The notes: generated by a model not told the origin, from the letters alone. Shown: positions 27,062-36,284, numbered from the stretch's first letter. The stretch: DNA of 64,000 nt from Desertivirga arenae (GCF_017355785.1 NZ_JAFEWE010000001.1:620001-684000); one strand, 5' to 3'. Program-made: numbers and translations.

Positions 27062-28864
27062 TTAAAGAGATTTTTCCCTGGCTTTTAATGCCCATTTTTC
27101 AAGGACATTCATTAATTCTTCCAACCTTACAGGCTTGCTGGCATAATCATCCATCCCTGCTCTCAAACACTCATCTTTATCGCCTTGTAAAGTATTGGCT
27201 GTCATCGCAATGATCACCGGCTGGGTACTTAAACATACCCGTATCATTCTTGTGGCTTCCAGACCGTCCATTTCCGGCATCTGTACATCCATCAGTATTA
27301 CATCATAGTCCTTATGACTCACTATGTCTAATACTTCTTTACCATTCGATGCCAGGTGCGGCTCATAGCCCAGCTTATTAAGCACCCTGGTTACCACCTT
27401 CTGGTTCATCGCATCATCCTCAGCCACTAAAATACGAAGAGGATATTGCTTCGCGAAATCTGTCGATAGCTTTTGCTTATTCTTATCCAGTGCAGCACCT
27501 TTCTGCTTTACCCCAGAGATAATCGTCTCAGCAAAAAGCTGTTGCTTGAATGGCTTAGATATCGAAGCATAGAACAAGCCCTGATTCTTCCTTAAAACAT
27601 CTTCTGCACCTGTACTCATCAGGATCACCGGTAGGTCTGCATTGATTCTTCTCACCTCCTGCGCAAATTCAACTCCAGACATACTGCTGAACTTAGAGTC
27701 AGAAAGGATAAGGTCGAACTTAGCCCCCTGTTTTAAAAGCTCAAGAGCCTGTCGCGCCGACTTAATAGCCTCCGTGCTTAGGCCTGTACCCAGATCTGTT
27801 ATCTCTTCCGAAATCAGGTCGCAAGCAACCGAATTTTCATCAACCACCAGCACTTTCTTATTTTCAAATACCGGTTTATCTTCCTCAGAAAGGGGTTTTG
27901 TTGCCTGGGCACTTCTTCTTGTCAAGACCGTAAATTTGAAGGTAATACCTTCATTTTCCCTGCTAAATACCTGTATATTTCCTCCCATCAGGGATACCAG
28001 CTTCTTACAGATGATCAAACCCACATCAGTTGCGGTACTAGCGTCAACAGACGTATTAGATGGAAGTAATTCGTAAGAGAGGTTCTTCAATTTATTAGGA
28101 GACAAGCCGGGACTAGAGTCCTTTACTTCAAACTCAAGCTTTATCTGATTGTCTTCGTTAGTCTCTAACAAGTGTACACCAATAGCGATCTGGCCCTTCT
28201 TGATCATACTGAACGAGAACTCAATAATGTTCATCATGATCTGGCCAAGCCGCAGGTTATCCCCCACAATCTGCAGTGGCACATTTTTGTCGATTTTATA
28301 GAGAAGGTCAACGTCTGTTTGTGCTGATTTAGCAGCAAATATGTCAAGCACTTCTTCAATGTTATTTCTTAAGTCGAAATCCCTGAGTTCCAAATCTCTG
28401 CCAGATTCAACTTTTGAGTACTCCAGGATGTCGTTCATGAGGATGTCGTTGATCTGCGACATCAATTTCTCCCCGGAATAATGGATAGTCGAAACATACT
28501 CCTGCTGCTCCTGACTCAAGGCTGTCTCGTTAAGAAGGCTGGCCATACCAATGATCGTGTTCATTGGAGTACGGATATCGTGACTGATCCGGGTTAACAG
28601 CTGACTTTTATTCCTTGACGCATCTTCTGCTTCTTCCCTGGCACGCTGTTCGCTTAATTTAGAATACGATAAAAGCTCTGTTTTTTCCAGCAGGTGACGC
28701 TCCATCTCCGCCTTTTGATGCAACAGGGCATTTACCTTAGCACGATGAATAAAGTAGGCAATAGCTAAAATGAAAAGAACAATAACGGCTTGCAACCACA
28801 AAGGCTGTTTCGATATTGCCAGAATGCCATTTAAAAATATGCTTTGTAAATTACTCGTACTCAT
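27062..28864 (-). CDS. Hybrid histidine kinase with degenerate ATP-binding domain and two receiver domains
   Basis: 600 residues. One membrane helix (LQAVIVLFILAIAYFIH) near residues 20-40 is followed by a coiled-coil, then the HisKA H-box ISHDIRTPMNTIIGM with His95. The HATPase_c region keeps the overall order but has lost key residues: the N-box reads NIIEFSFSM instead of N-x3-N, the G1 box is DSSPGLS instead of DTGxGI, and the GTG of G2 is deleted (STATDVGLIICKKL). Two receivers follow; REC1 has LILSDSKFS and SKP, REC2 has MDVQMPEMDG with Asp526 and KP. No periplasmic sensor domain exists. ATP use looks doubtful; phosphate relay through the receivers may persist. Overall domain architecture is seen, loss of catalysis is inferred. 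Confidence 0.88.
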   Translation of the reverse strand: MSTSNLQSIFLNGILAISKQPLWLQAVIVLFILAIAYFIHRAKVNALLHQKAEMERHLLEKTELLSYSKLSEQRAREEAEDASRNKSQLLTRISHDIRTPMNTIIGMASLLNETALSQEQQEYVSTIHYSGEKLMSQINDILMNDILEYSKVESGRDLELRDFDLRNNIEEVLDIFAAKSAQTDVDLLYKIDKNVPLQIVGDNLRLGQIMMNIIEFSFSMIKKGQIAIGVHLLETNEDNQIKLEFEVKDSSPGLSPNKLKNLSYELLPSNTSVDASTATDVGLIICKKLVSLMGGNIQVFSRENEGITFKFTVLTRRSAQATKPLSEEDKPVFENKKVLVVDENSVACDLISEEITDLGTGLSTEAIKSARQALELLKQGAKFDLILSDSKFSSMSGVEFAQEVRRINADLPVILMSTGAEDVLRKNQGLFYASISKPFKQQLFAETIISGVKQKGAALDKNKQKLSTDFAKQYPLRILVAEDDAMNQKVVTRVLNKLGYEPHLASNGKEVLDIVSHKDYDVILMDVQMPEMDGLEATRMIRVCLSTQPVIIAMTANTLQGDKDECLRAGMDDYASKPVRLEELMNVLEKWALKAREKSL

Positions 28865-28887
28865 TATTCCCCCTTTTTACTAGCCTG

Positions 28888-29988
28888 CTAAATCCTCTCT
28901 TTTAACCTTCGTGATTTCTCCACAAGGTCCATCTGCAGGTTCTCTGTGCGATAAGCATAAATTACGCTGGCAGCGGTAGAAAGGTTACCTAAAACTGCAG
29001 TTCTAAAACCTTCAGCCTCACCACGATTCTTAAAACCAGTGATCCTTACCTTATAAAGCCCGTTTTCTATAAAAACACTTGCTTGTTTACCGTAACTTCC
29101 AGGAAGGTTTCCTATAAGCTTCTCAGCTTCAATTAAGTCTGAAAAACTTCCTGCAATAAGCGCAAAAAGGCTATTAGCAGGATCCTTCACCACGGTAGGC
29201 CTTACCTTTAATGCCGGGCCTTCTGTTGAAGCAATCATTGTTCGCACAAGGGCAGGGGCAGGTTTTTCTACCAAATTATTTTTATCTTTTTCTACTACTG
29301 CCTCTGCATTACCTATATCAGGATCTGAACCAGCTTTTTTCTTCTTATGCTTCTTCCCTTCCCATTCATAATTAAGACCGATCAGAAAGTATCTGTCGGA
29401 AGATTGCGGATTATAGGCGTATATGGGTAAGCTCCAGTTTTTGAAAGAGAATTGTAGCATGACACCTTTCTCAAGTAAACTTTTCTCATAAGTTGTTTTA
29501 GTATGTTGCGCCGAAACACCAACAGCAATATTGTCCGTCAGATCTAAAGAAAGATCTGACCAGCTATAAAGAAAGTTATTCTCTTTACCAGCTGTTGATA
29601 AGGTATATTGAGGCTGATGTGATAGATTCAAACGCTTGTAATTAACATATAAGTTAGCTCCAATCGAAGCACCCTTGTAAAAACCAAAAACTGCTCCTGC
29701 AATAGGTGTAAAAGAAACTGAGAGAGCCGAACTAGTTTCAAAAGTCTTACCAATATATAAGGAGCCTGTATTTATATCCTCGTAATTATACCGTCCCTCC
29801 AGATATAAGTTATTATTGAACTCGTAACTAACAATTGGAGCATACGTTCCTGGACTCCCCTTGTAATAGTAATAGTACTGCTGGAAACTCGCCGAAGGTT
29901 GAGCTTGACTTTTATTAAGCCACAACCCGAAGGTTATCAACAGCAACCGAAGAAGTTGACGTGCTATGAGAGGTACTTCTCTTTTCAT
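28888..29988 (-). CDS. Beta-barrel-like outer membrane protein with C-terminal SPOR domain
   Basis: 366 residues. A signal peptide ends SQAQ (near residue 30). Residues 35-210 alternate aromatic and polar strands (YAPIVSYEFNNNLYLEGRYNYED, YFLIGLNYEWEGK) as in an outer membrane barrel. A Lys-rich linker (KKHKKKKAGSD) leads to a SPOR-like module at about 270-345 (SLFALIAGSFSDLIEAEKLI ... VFIENGLYKVRITGFKNRGEAEGF). SPOR domains bind denuded peptidoglycan glycans. Its first 74 nt lie inside the preceding gene in another frame; the start is well supported by the signal peptide. Confidence 0.75.
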   Translation of the reverse strand: MKREVPLIARQLLRLLLITFGLWLNKSQAQPSASFQQYYYYYKGSPGTYAPIVSYEFNNNLYLEGRYNYEDINTGSLYIGKTFETSSALSVSFTPIAGAVFGFYKGASIGANLYVNYKRLNLSHQPQYTLSTAGKENNFLYSWSDLSLDLTDNIAVGVSAQHTKTTYEKSLLEKGVMLQFSFKNWSLPIYAYNPQSSDRYFLIGLNYEWEGKKHKKKKAGSDPDIGNAEAVVEKDKNNLVEKPAPALVRTMIASTEGPALKVRPTVVKDPANSLFALIAGSFSDLIEAEKLIGNLPGSYGKQASVFIENGLYKVRITGFKNRGEAEGFRTAVLGNLSTAASVIYAYRTENLQMDLVEKSRRLKERI

Positions 29989-30529
29989 TTTCTATTACAA
30001 TTGATTCTGCTGTTGCTAGCTTATTCAGGAGACAGATATCTTTCAAATGGGGATTCCAATGAAAGATCAATTCATCAATAGGGTGCCATAACAGAACCCA
30101 GGCAAATACATCTAAACTATTGATCAAACCAGAATGAAGATTATGCTCTTCATCCAGAACAAGAGGCAGGAATCCCTGGTAGATAAGAACAACAAGGATC
30201 CCTACAGCAAGTACCGTCCAGTTACGTTTTTTAAACTTGGCGAACTCCTTTTCTTTTTCCGCATGTTTTTCAGAAAAATGCCTGCGGATCGCGTACATCA
30301 ACGGCTCGGCATACTGCTTATCCATATCAGATACACATTTCAGCTTATAGAAAATCGCATCATACCTTTTAGCACCAGACACAGAAGCCATAATGTACTG
30401 CTCAAACTGATGACTTAACTGTCTTTTATAAATCGGAGCAGGGTCATGCTTGTTGAAATAGCTATCTACGACCTGCTTATCCAGGCTCATAAATACATTT
30501 ACGCTTTTTGATGTTATCTGTTTACTCAT
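29915..30529 (-). CDS. Small membrane protein of unknown function
   Basis: 204 residues, not recognised. The N-terminal half is charged and helical (AEKEKEFAKFKKRNW before the first helix), a membrane helix runs near residues 104-122 (WTVLAVGILVVLIYQGFL), and a second hydrophobic segment follows near 135-150. The stretch HPIDELIFHWNPHLKDICLLNKL near residue 150 looks conserved and unusual. The tail is Ser/Thr-rich. Its last 74 nt overlap the start of the SPOR gene in a different frame, which suggests translational coupling. Confidence 0.6.
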   Translation of the reverse strand: MSKQITSKSVNVFMSLDKQVVDSYFNKHDPAPIYKRQLSHQFEQYIMASVSGAKRYDAIFYKLKCVSDMDKQYAEPLMYAIRRHFSEKHAEKEKEFAKFKKRNWTVLAVGILVVLIYQGFLPLVLDEEHNLHSGLINSLDVFAWVLLWHPIDELIFHWNPHLKDICLLNKLATAESIVIENEKRSTSHSTSTSSVAVDNLRVVA

Positions 30530-30588
30530 AAGGTTTTAGTCACCCAGGTTGAATTAGATGGTACGATTTACTTTCCTTTTAGTTACAA

Positions 30589-32436
30589 TTATTTTTTTTC
30601 AAGAGCAGTCACCTTTTGTTTTAACTCTTCGATCTGTTTTTGTTGCTCTTTAATTGCGTTGATAAGAACGGGAACAAGCTCAGTGTAATTAACTCCCAGC
30701 ATTTCTTTACTCTCATTACCTACCACAATTTCTGGGATTATCTTTCTTGCCTCCTGGGCGATTAAACCTATTTGCTTATCTTGGCTTTGCTTAGCATCTT
30801 TCCAATAATAGGTAACGGGCTGCAGGGCCATTAATTCCTTTAATCCATAGTTTAGCCCCTTTATATATTTTTTCAACCGTCTATCGGAACTATAAGTAAC
30901 GTTTGTAGCTTTAATATTTCCATTAACTTCTAGTTTTACGCCACTAGTTACTGTGGTTGTACCGATTCCAACTTCCCCTGTAGACAAAATCCTCATCCTT
31001 TCTGCACCGCTCGCGTCTTCATCACTAGCGCTTCCAGAGTTAGTAAAAAATATAAGAGGTTGGTTTGTTGCAGCATTACCAATATACATTTTGGCACCGT
31101 TAGCATATATATAAGCGGTATTTGCATCATTTAGAAGAGCATTATTTCCGCTCGCATAACTTCCGCTATTAATACCCATATCGATATATGATACCTTTTC
31201 GGTTCCATTGTTAGCCGTAGCAACTATATCCGTACTAGCCTTATTCCCACTACTGTTATTTTGGACATTGAACTGCAAGTAACTATTTCGGCTTCCTTCT
31301 AAATTCATGATTGAAGGATACCCACCATTGGTTGCAATTGACCCGGCATTAATATTAACAAAAGCGCTATCCGTTATTGTTGTACCAATACCTACACGTC
31401 CATTCTCTTTTATTCTTATCCTCTCGCTTGATGTCGATGATGCCGCGCCTGTCGTAAAAAGCAGTAAGTCTTCACCAGCCGTTCCATTCCCTACTGACAA
31501 ATCGCCTCCCGTACTATAAAGGTAAGCGGTATTTGGACCACCTAAAACTCCTGTGCTTGTATTCCCAGTTGAATTAATCCCCATGTCTATGAAATTAGCA
31601 CTTTCCGTTGCTGTATTATTAGAGGCTACAACATCTGAACTCGCCGCAACTCCAGCCGATCTGTTTTGGACGTTCAATTGCAGATATCCATCCTTCGTTC
31701 CTTTAGCTGAAATTAAATTAAAAGAGTTAGTTGTTCCTGCATCTACTAAGAACTTTTCGGGATTACCTGATGTAAAAGTTGGACTTGATCCAATAGCAAC
31801 ATTCCCCCCACCTTGGATTTGCATCCGCAAGGTATTATTAGTCCTAAATCTAAGCGGTTGATTATTTGTTGAACCAACAAAATTTCCTGCAGTAGAGTTC
31901 GAATCTAAGTTGGAGTTTCCTATCAAATTCCAAGCACTACTAGTTGAAGCTAATATAGAACCAGATGGGATACCCTTGATTACCCCCTCCTTGATTGTTA
32001 GAACACTATCAGTGTTAGTACCGCCCTGTATGCCATGTAGAGCTAAAGGATTAGTGCCATTAATAGACAGCCTATTAACAGGGGTAGTGGTACCAAGACC
32101 TAAATTTCCTGTTGAAGTTGTACCTGAGCCAAATTGAGCTATTGGTACCCATTTGAAGCCATCCCAATAGTAATACCCTTTTCCTAAAGCTGCATTTTTG
32201 TTATAAATTAACAGCGATTCAGCGGGAGAGCCAATGGTGGCGACGTCTGTTAAACTTAGCAAATTTACATTAGGTATCAATACTCCCTTATTACTAAAAT
32301 TCACATCTAACCCTGCAGAAGCTGCAGGCGCAGCACCAGTACTATTTATACCAACATTTTGAGAAAAACTCGCAAAAGAAGCACCTAAAAAACAGGTCAA
32401 AAGGATGCCTTTTAATCTCGAGTAGAATTGTTTCAT
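30589..32436 (-). CDS. Surface protein with C-terminal peptidase S74 intramolecular chaperone
   Basis: 615 residues with a signal peptide ending ASFSQ. The body repeats strands such as VGIGTT...SRNSYLQFNVQN and DIVA, with two parallel units near residues 225-330 and 350-460 that share YLQ(L/F)NVQN and AYLYSTGG/AYIYANGAK. The C-terminal ~110 residues (SSDRRLKKYIKGLNYGLKEL ... GLIAQEARKIIPEIV ... VNYTELVPVLINAIKEQQ) are the S74/ICA endosialidase-type chaperone, which trimerises phage tail fibres and then cleaves itself; Ser and Arg are present in SSDRR. In Bacteroidota such proteins are secreted, not phage-borne. A 59-nt gap leads to the membrane protein gene. Confidence 0.82.
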   Translation of the reverse strand: MKQFYSRLKGILLTCFLGASFASFSQNVGINSTGAAPAASAGLDVNFSNKGVLIPNVNLLSLTDVATIGSPAESLLIYNKNAALGKGYYYWDGFKWVPIAQFGSGTTSTGNLGLGTTTPVNRLSINGTNPLALHGIQGGTNTDSVLTIKEGVIKGIPSGSILASTSSAWNLIGNSNLDSNSTAGNFVGSTNNQPLRFRTNNTLRMQIQGGGNVAIGSSPTFTSGNPEKFLVDAGTTNSFNLISAKGTKDGYLQLNVQNRSAGVAASSDVVASNNTATESANFIDMGINSTGNTSTGVLGGPNTAYLYSTGGDLSVGNGTAGEDLLLFTTGAASSTSSERIRIKENGRVGIGTTITDSAFVNINAGSIATNGGYPSIMNLEGSRNSYLQFNVQNNSSGNKASTDIVATANNGTEKVSYIDMGINSGSYASGNNALLNDANTAYIYANGAKMYIGNAATNQPLIFFTNSGSASDEDASGAERMRILSTGEVGIGTTTVTSGVKLEVNGNIKATNVTYSSDRRLKKYIKGLNYGLKELMALQPVTYYWKDAKQSQDKQIGLIAQEARKIIPEIVVGNESKEMLGVNYTELVPVLINAIKEQQKQIEELKQKVTALEKK

Positions 32437-32643
32437 TATAAAGCGTATTTAGAATTTCGTTCCCAGTTATACGAAAGCATGGATTAAGAGTTGCAACAAA
32501 TTTTATTTTTCGTACAATAAACTTCATTTCAAGCCGTTTCGCTGCTCATTTCGTTAAACTTTCCCGCCAAAAATTATTGATATGGCAGACCTTTTGATCT
32601 ATACCATTCCTTAACATTCGCTTAATTTAAACTAAACACACTT

Positions 32644-33627
32644 ATGAAATATCTGAAACTATTTGTACTGCTCTTATTCGCCACAACCGCAAGTGCTCAA
32701 AAAACTGATACCCTTGTGAAGAAGCTGGACAGTTTGGAGAAAAAGGCCGATAAAGTAGGCCAGAACAACAATATTAACCCAGGAGCCTATAACGAAAGGA
32801 CTCAAATAACGCCGCGCTCCTACTTCATTCTCCTATGGAGTGATTTGAAACAACAGTACACCGCTCCCTTCCGCATGACGGGACAGGATTGGAAAAGAGC
32901 AGGAACATTCTCATTACTTGCCGGAGCGCTGGCCTTTGCGGATAAGCCTGTGCAGAAACAGGCAATAAAATTTAAGCGTAGCAGTAATACCGCCTCAAAC
33001 ATTAGCAGCTTCATTACTAATACCGGGGGAATTTATGAAAGTGTGGCACTACTGGGATTTGGCACCTACGGTTTTCTATTCAAAAACCAGAAAATGCAAA
33101 CCACTACCTTCCTTGCTAGTCAGGCCTATCTAACCAGCGCAGCAGTCAGCTATACAGCAAAGTACCTTTCGGGAAGGCAGCGCCCATCCGTTTACAGCAG
33201 TGACCAGGTTACTGCAGATCCAACTTTTAGAGGTCCGTTTGCTGATCTGGGTAAAGACAAGAACGGAAAAAAACAAAACAGCTCCTTCCCATCCGGTCAT
33301 ACCACCGTTGCCTTCGCAGCAGCAACAGTGTACGCCATGGAGTATCGTGATAAGCCCTGGGTTCCTATTTTATCTTATAGTGCAGCATCGCTAATCGGAT
33401 TAAGCAGGTTGACAGAAAACAGGCATTGGGCAACAGACGTGCTGGTAGGGGCTGCCCTCGGGCATTTATCCGGAAGACAGGTCGTAAATAACTATCACAG
33501 GTACCAAAAGATAAAATCTGCCCCATCCCCTTCGGTGAAAGAAAACTACAAGAAAAAAAGATTATCCTTTGGTGCGAACTATGTTGACGGTCAAGTACTC
33601 GGAAGTATAAGGTGGTCAGCTCAGTAA
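32644..33627 (+). CDS. PAP2 family phosphatase
   Basis: 327 residues with a signal peptide ending TTASAQ. The PAP2 signature is complete: KYLSGRQRPSVYS (motif 1), SSFPSGHTT (motif 2, catalytic His) and SRLTENRHWATDV (motif 3). Four to five weakly hydrophobic helices surround it. Members dephosphorylate lipid phosphates such as undecaprenyl pyrophosphate or phosphatidate at the periplasmic face. A coiled N-terminal stretch (KKLDSLEKKADK) follows the signal. Monocistronic; downstream lies a long inverted repeat. Confidence 0.88.
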   Translation: MKYLKLFVLLLFATTASAQKTDTLVKKLDSLEKKADKVGQNNNINPGAYNERTQITPRSYFILLWSDLKQQYTAPFRMTGQDWKRAGTFSLLAGALAFADKPVQKQAIKFKRSSNTASNISSFITNTGGIYESVALLGFGTYGFLFKNQKMQTTTFLASQAYLTSAAVSYTAKYLSGRQRPSVYSSDQVTADPTFRGPFADLGKDKNGKKQNSSFPSGHTTVAFAAATVYAMEYRDKPWVPILSYSAASLIGLSRLTENRHWATDVLVGAALGHLSGRQVVNNYHRYQKIKSAPSPSVKENYKKKRLSFGANYVDGQVLGSIRWSAQ

Positions 33628-33640
33628 TTAAGATCTGTCA

Positions 33641-33690
33641 AAGACGCAGAGAAGCTGCCCGGACGGGTAAAAACATCTCTGCGTCTTCTA
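33641..33690. terminator. Long inverted repeat between convergent genes
   Basis: Perfect 12-bp arms (33641-33652 and 33676-33687) enclose a 23-nt loop that itself holds a CCCG/CGGG stem (33658-33667). There is only a weak T tract on each side. It probably ends both the PAP2 transcript and that of the convergent Omp85 gene. Confidence 0.55.
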
Positions 33691-33743
33691 AATTTATGTA
33701 TCTCTTTATTGGCAATAAATAGAATCCTGAGACCAAACTTTAA

Positions 33744-36284
33744 CTAAAATCTTCTCCCTATTAATACATTCGGGAACGTTCCTTCTTCGGAAAATCCAAC
33801 TATCCCACGAATGATAAATTTATTAAAGGGCGTAAGATAGATCCCGCCTCCAACACCCTGATGCCATTTCGAAGAAGTATCATTCTCCCTCATCCAAACT
33901 CTTCCCACATCATAAAATCCCATTAAGCCAATCTTACCCGGCAAAAAGTACTTTAAGAAATTAGGGAGGTTTATGCGGGTTTCAAGATTATTGTATAAAC
34001 TATGATCACCGGCAAATCTAAATCTGGTATATCCGAAAAGATTGTCGTGTGATCCGAGAAAGGCTGTTTGATTAAATGTCTCCTCACCTTGCGTAAACAT
34101 TCCTCCAATCCGGTTAGCAAGGACAAAAGTTTTTTTCTTATCAAATGGAAGGTAAACAGAGAATTCAGGAATCACCTGCGCAAATTGTTTGGAATATTGT
34201 TTTACCCCCTCATAACCCTGCACTCTGACATGAAAGTTTACACCCTTTTGGGCCAGAACAGCATTATCACGAGTATCAAATTCTATTTCAGCAAAGGCAC
34301 CTATATGGGCTTTACCTTTGGTAAACTCTTCTGCATTTGCAAAAGGTGAATTTGCCAGCCCTACAAAACGATCCCTGTTATCACTGTTCTTCAAATTCGT
34401 GTACTGCATGGAAGGCCCTAAGTTAAGCCTGAGGTTCTTACTGAAATTAAACCGGAAAAAGGGTTCGACGCGGTATAAACTAAAGGACACACGATTATAT
34501 TTTCTAAAATCAGAATCCTTATCAAACGGCGTCTCATTTCCATAGCCAAAAAAGAAGAATCGGTTATTTGGAATATCAGCGCTGGCATTGATAACAAAAT
34601 CGGTGGTTCCTGAAATTCCCTTCCACTCCCCGGTATACCGGGCTAGCATTGTTTTAGTAAATAAACTATGCAGCAGCGATACCTTTTGTTGATTTCCATA
34701 AGGTAACCTTCTAAATCCTTCTCCCTGCGATTTGAAAGACAAGCCCAACAAGATCCCATCATTTGAGCGGTAGCCTACCGCCGGACCAAAACCAGCTTTC
34801 GTATAAAGATTTGTCCAGGCCTTGGCTCTGTTTAAAGAATCAGACCGCAGATGCTTCCTTAAACTTCCCGCCTCTCCTAAAAACTTATCGTTCTTTCCGT
34901 CTTCATAGACTCGGATCTTATTCCCGGCGGCAATGGTGTTATAGGTTTTCTCTCCCTTGTCTCCAACAATCCTCAATGAAATATTCGACCCGGGCGAGTT
35001 AATCTCCACACTATCGCTACCCTTTCCTGTATAGATCCTTATCTCCTTCGTATAGGAGGCATCGTAGGTGTTATCGAAGATCACGGCATCGCTACCCTTT
35101 TTTCGCACAGTAAGTTTAATTCCCTGATTGTTTGCACTGCTGATCTTCAACAGCTCATCACTGTCAGACAGCCTAACATCCACTATTTTGTACAGGAAGC
35201 GATAATATTCATCCATTGCCTTCGTCAAACTATCCCTCCTTCCCTTAAGCTTTGAAAATAGGATATCTTTTCTTAGCGTTCTTGCACTTTCAGGAAGTTT
35301 ATTCAGAGCATCATTCAGTACAGCATCTGGCAACAGGGCTACAAAAGCCTTCGTTTGTTCCATCCATTCCTCATAAGTAAACTGATTAAGGAATTGCTGA
35401 TTGAAACTAGCTCCATTAAAGAAAAATGCAGGAGGATCTTTTATTTCAGAGCTAAACCCCTTTAAAAAAGAAAGGAATGCAGTGGACGAAGCAGCTTTCG
35501 GCAACCGGCCTTCGTTCACAAAGAACACCTGATCACGGTCCCGGGGAATTGGGAGATAAACAACAGCGCCATCATCCTTTTTCTGTGGCAACCAACGCCA
35601 TTGATCCTGATGCCTGTCCCAGTCGGCCATCAATATATCAAGAAGCCGTGCTCTGAAAAACGTTGCAGTATCTAAACTGTACTTGTTATCCTTTTCCAGA
35701 TTCTCTAGCATCTTCTTGGTATTATCAGATTCACCGTAGGGATTGCGCTCTTCCAAAAGGCATACCTGCCCCGCAAATTCCTTTTCGAACTGCCCCAAAG
35801 CCTTGTCTGGAGCAACCAAACCAATGATCGGGTTAGCATGGGGAACCTTAACAGCATCAGCAAGCGTAGCTACTACTAATGCAGAGTAAGGGTGCTGGGC
35901 AGAAAAATTATCCCTCAACCAGTCCTCATACATACTACCCTTAAGCATTTCGGGAGCAAATCCATTAACAAATTTATTTACCGTCCTTAACACCCATTCA
36001 TTTCCGGCAGAATCTTTTAAGCGTAGCGAAATAGATTGATGACCTCCACCTTTCTCATCAGCTTTTAGTCCCCCGCCAAACTGCGAAACGCGGATTAGCG
36101 GCAGTTTGGTTTCTGCTGCCCATTCTTTTCGATAATTCTCCCCAAAGTTCTTGCGGCGATTCTTCGAAACTTTATCGTAACCAGGATTTACCCTAACTAA
36201 CGCACTGTCAGCAGAACTACTCTGCGCCAGGGCCATGGTCCAGGGTAAGATCGATAAGAGTAAAAAAAGTATCTTTTTATCCAT
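33744..36284 (-). CDS. Omp85/BamA-type outer membrane protein with kinase-like N-terminal module
   Basis: 846 residues with a signal peptide ending ALAQ. Residues 75-290 form a globular domain with WVLRTVNK (Lys strand), LLEERNP, and the catalytic-loop-like LLDILMADWDRHQDQWRW with Asp223-Arg-His225, followed by PIPRDRDQVFF (Asp249/Asp251). This spacing resembles HipA/FAM20/CotH-type kinase folds. After a beta-rich linker (KIRVYEDGKND), the C-terminal 370 residues form a 16-strand barrel typical of Omp85 (bacterial surface antigen), ending GRRF. No POTRA repeats are evident. The family with this fusion is widespread in Bacteroidota; kinase activity is inferred only. Codon usage looks ordinary. 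Confidence 0.82.
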   Translation of the reverse strand: MDKKILFLLLSILPWTMALAQSSSADSALVRVNPGYDKVSKNRRKNFGENYRKEWAAETKLPLIRVSQFGGGLKADEKGGGHQSISLRLKDSAGNEWVLRTVNKFVNGFAPEMLKGSMYEDWLRDNFSAQHPYSALVVATLADAVKVPHANPIIGLVAPDKALGQFEKEFAGQVCLLEERNPYGESDNTKKMLENLEKDNKYSLDTATFFRARLLDILMADWDRHQDQWRWLPQKKDDGAVVYLPIPRDRDQVFFVNEGRLPKAASSTAFLSFLKGFSSEIKDPPAFFFNGASFNQQFLNQFTYEEWMEQTKAFVALLPDAVLNDALNKLPESARTLRKDILFSKLKGRRDSLTKAMDEYYRFLYKIVDVRLSDSDELLKISSANNQGIKLTVRKKGSDAVIFDNTYDASYTKEIRIYTGKGSDSVEINSPGSNISLRIVGDKGEKTYNTIAAGNKIRVYEDGKNDKFLGEAGSLRKHLRSDSLNRAKAWTNLYTKAGFGPAVGYRSNDGILLGLSFKSQGEGFRRLPYGNQQKVSLLHSLFTKTMLARYTGEWKGISGTTDFVINASADIPNNRFFFFGYGNETPFDKDSDFRKYNRVSFSLYRVEPFFRFNFSKNLRLNLGPSMQYTNLKNSDNRDRFVGLANSPFANAEEFTKGKAHIGAFAEIEFDTRDNAVLAQKGVNFHVRVQGYEGVKQYSKQFAQVIPEFSVYLPFDKKKTFVLANRIGGMFTQGEETFNQTAFLGSHDNLFGYTRFRFAGDHSLYNNLETRINLPNFLKYFLPGKIGLMGFYDVGRVWMRENDTSSKWHQGVGGGIYLTPFNKFIIRGIVGFSEEGTFPNVLIGRRF

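Noticed and set aside
30589-32436. Prophage tail fibre because of the S74 chaperone
   Set aside because: A signal peptide and non-phage neighbours point to a bacterial surface protein; no phage structural genes are nearby.
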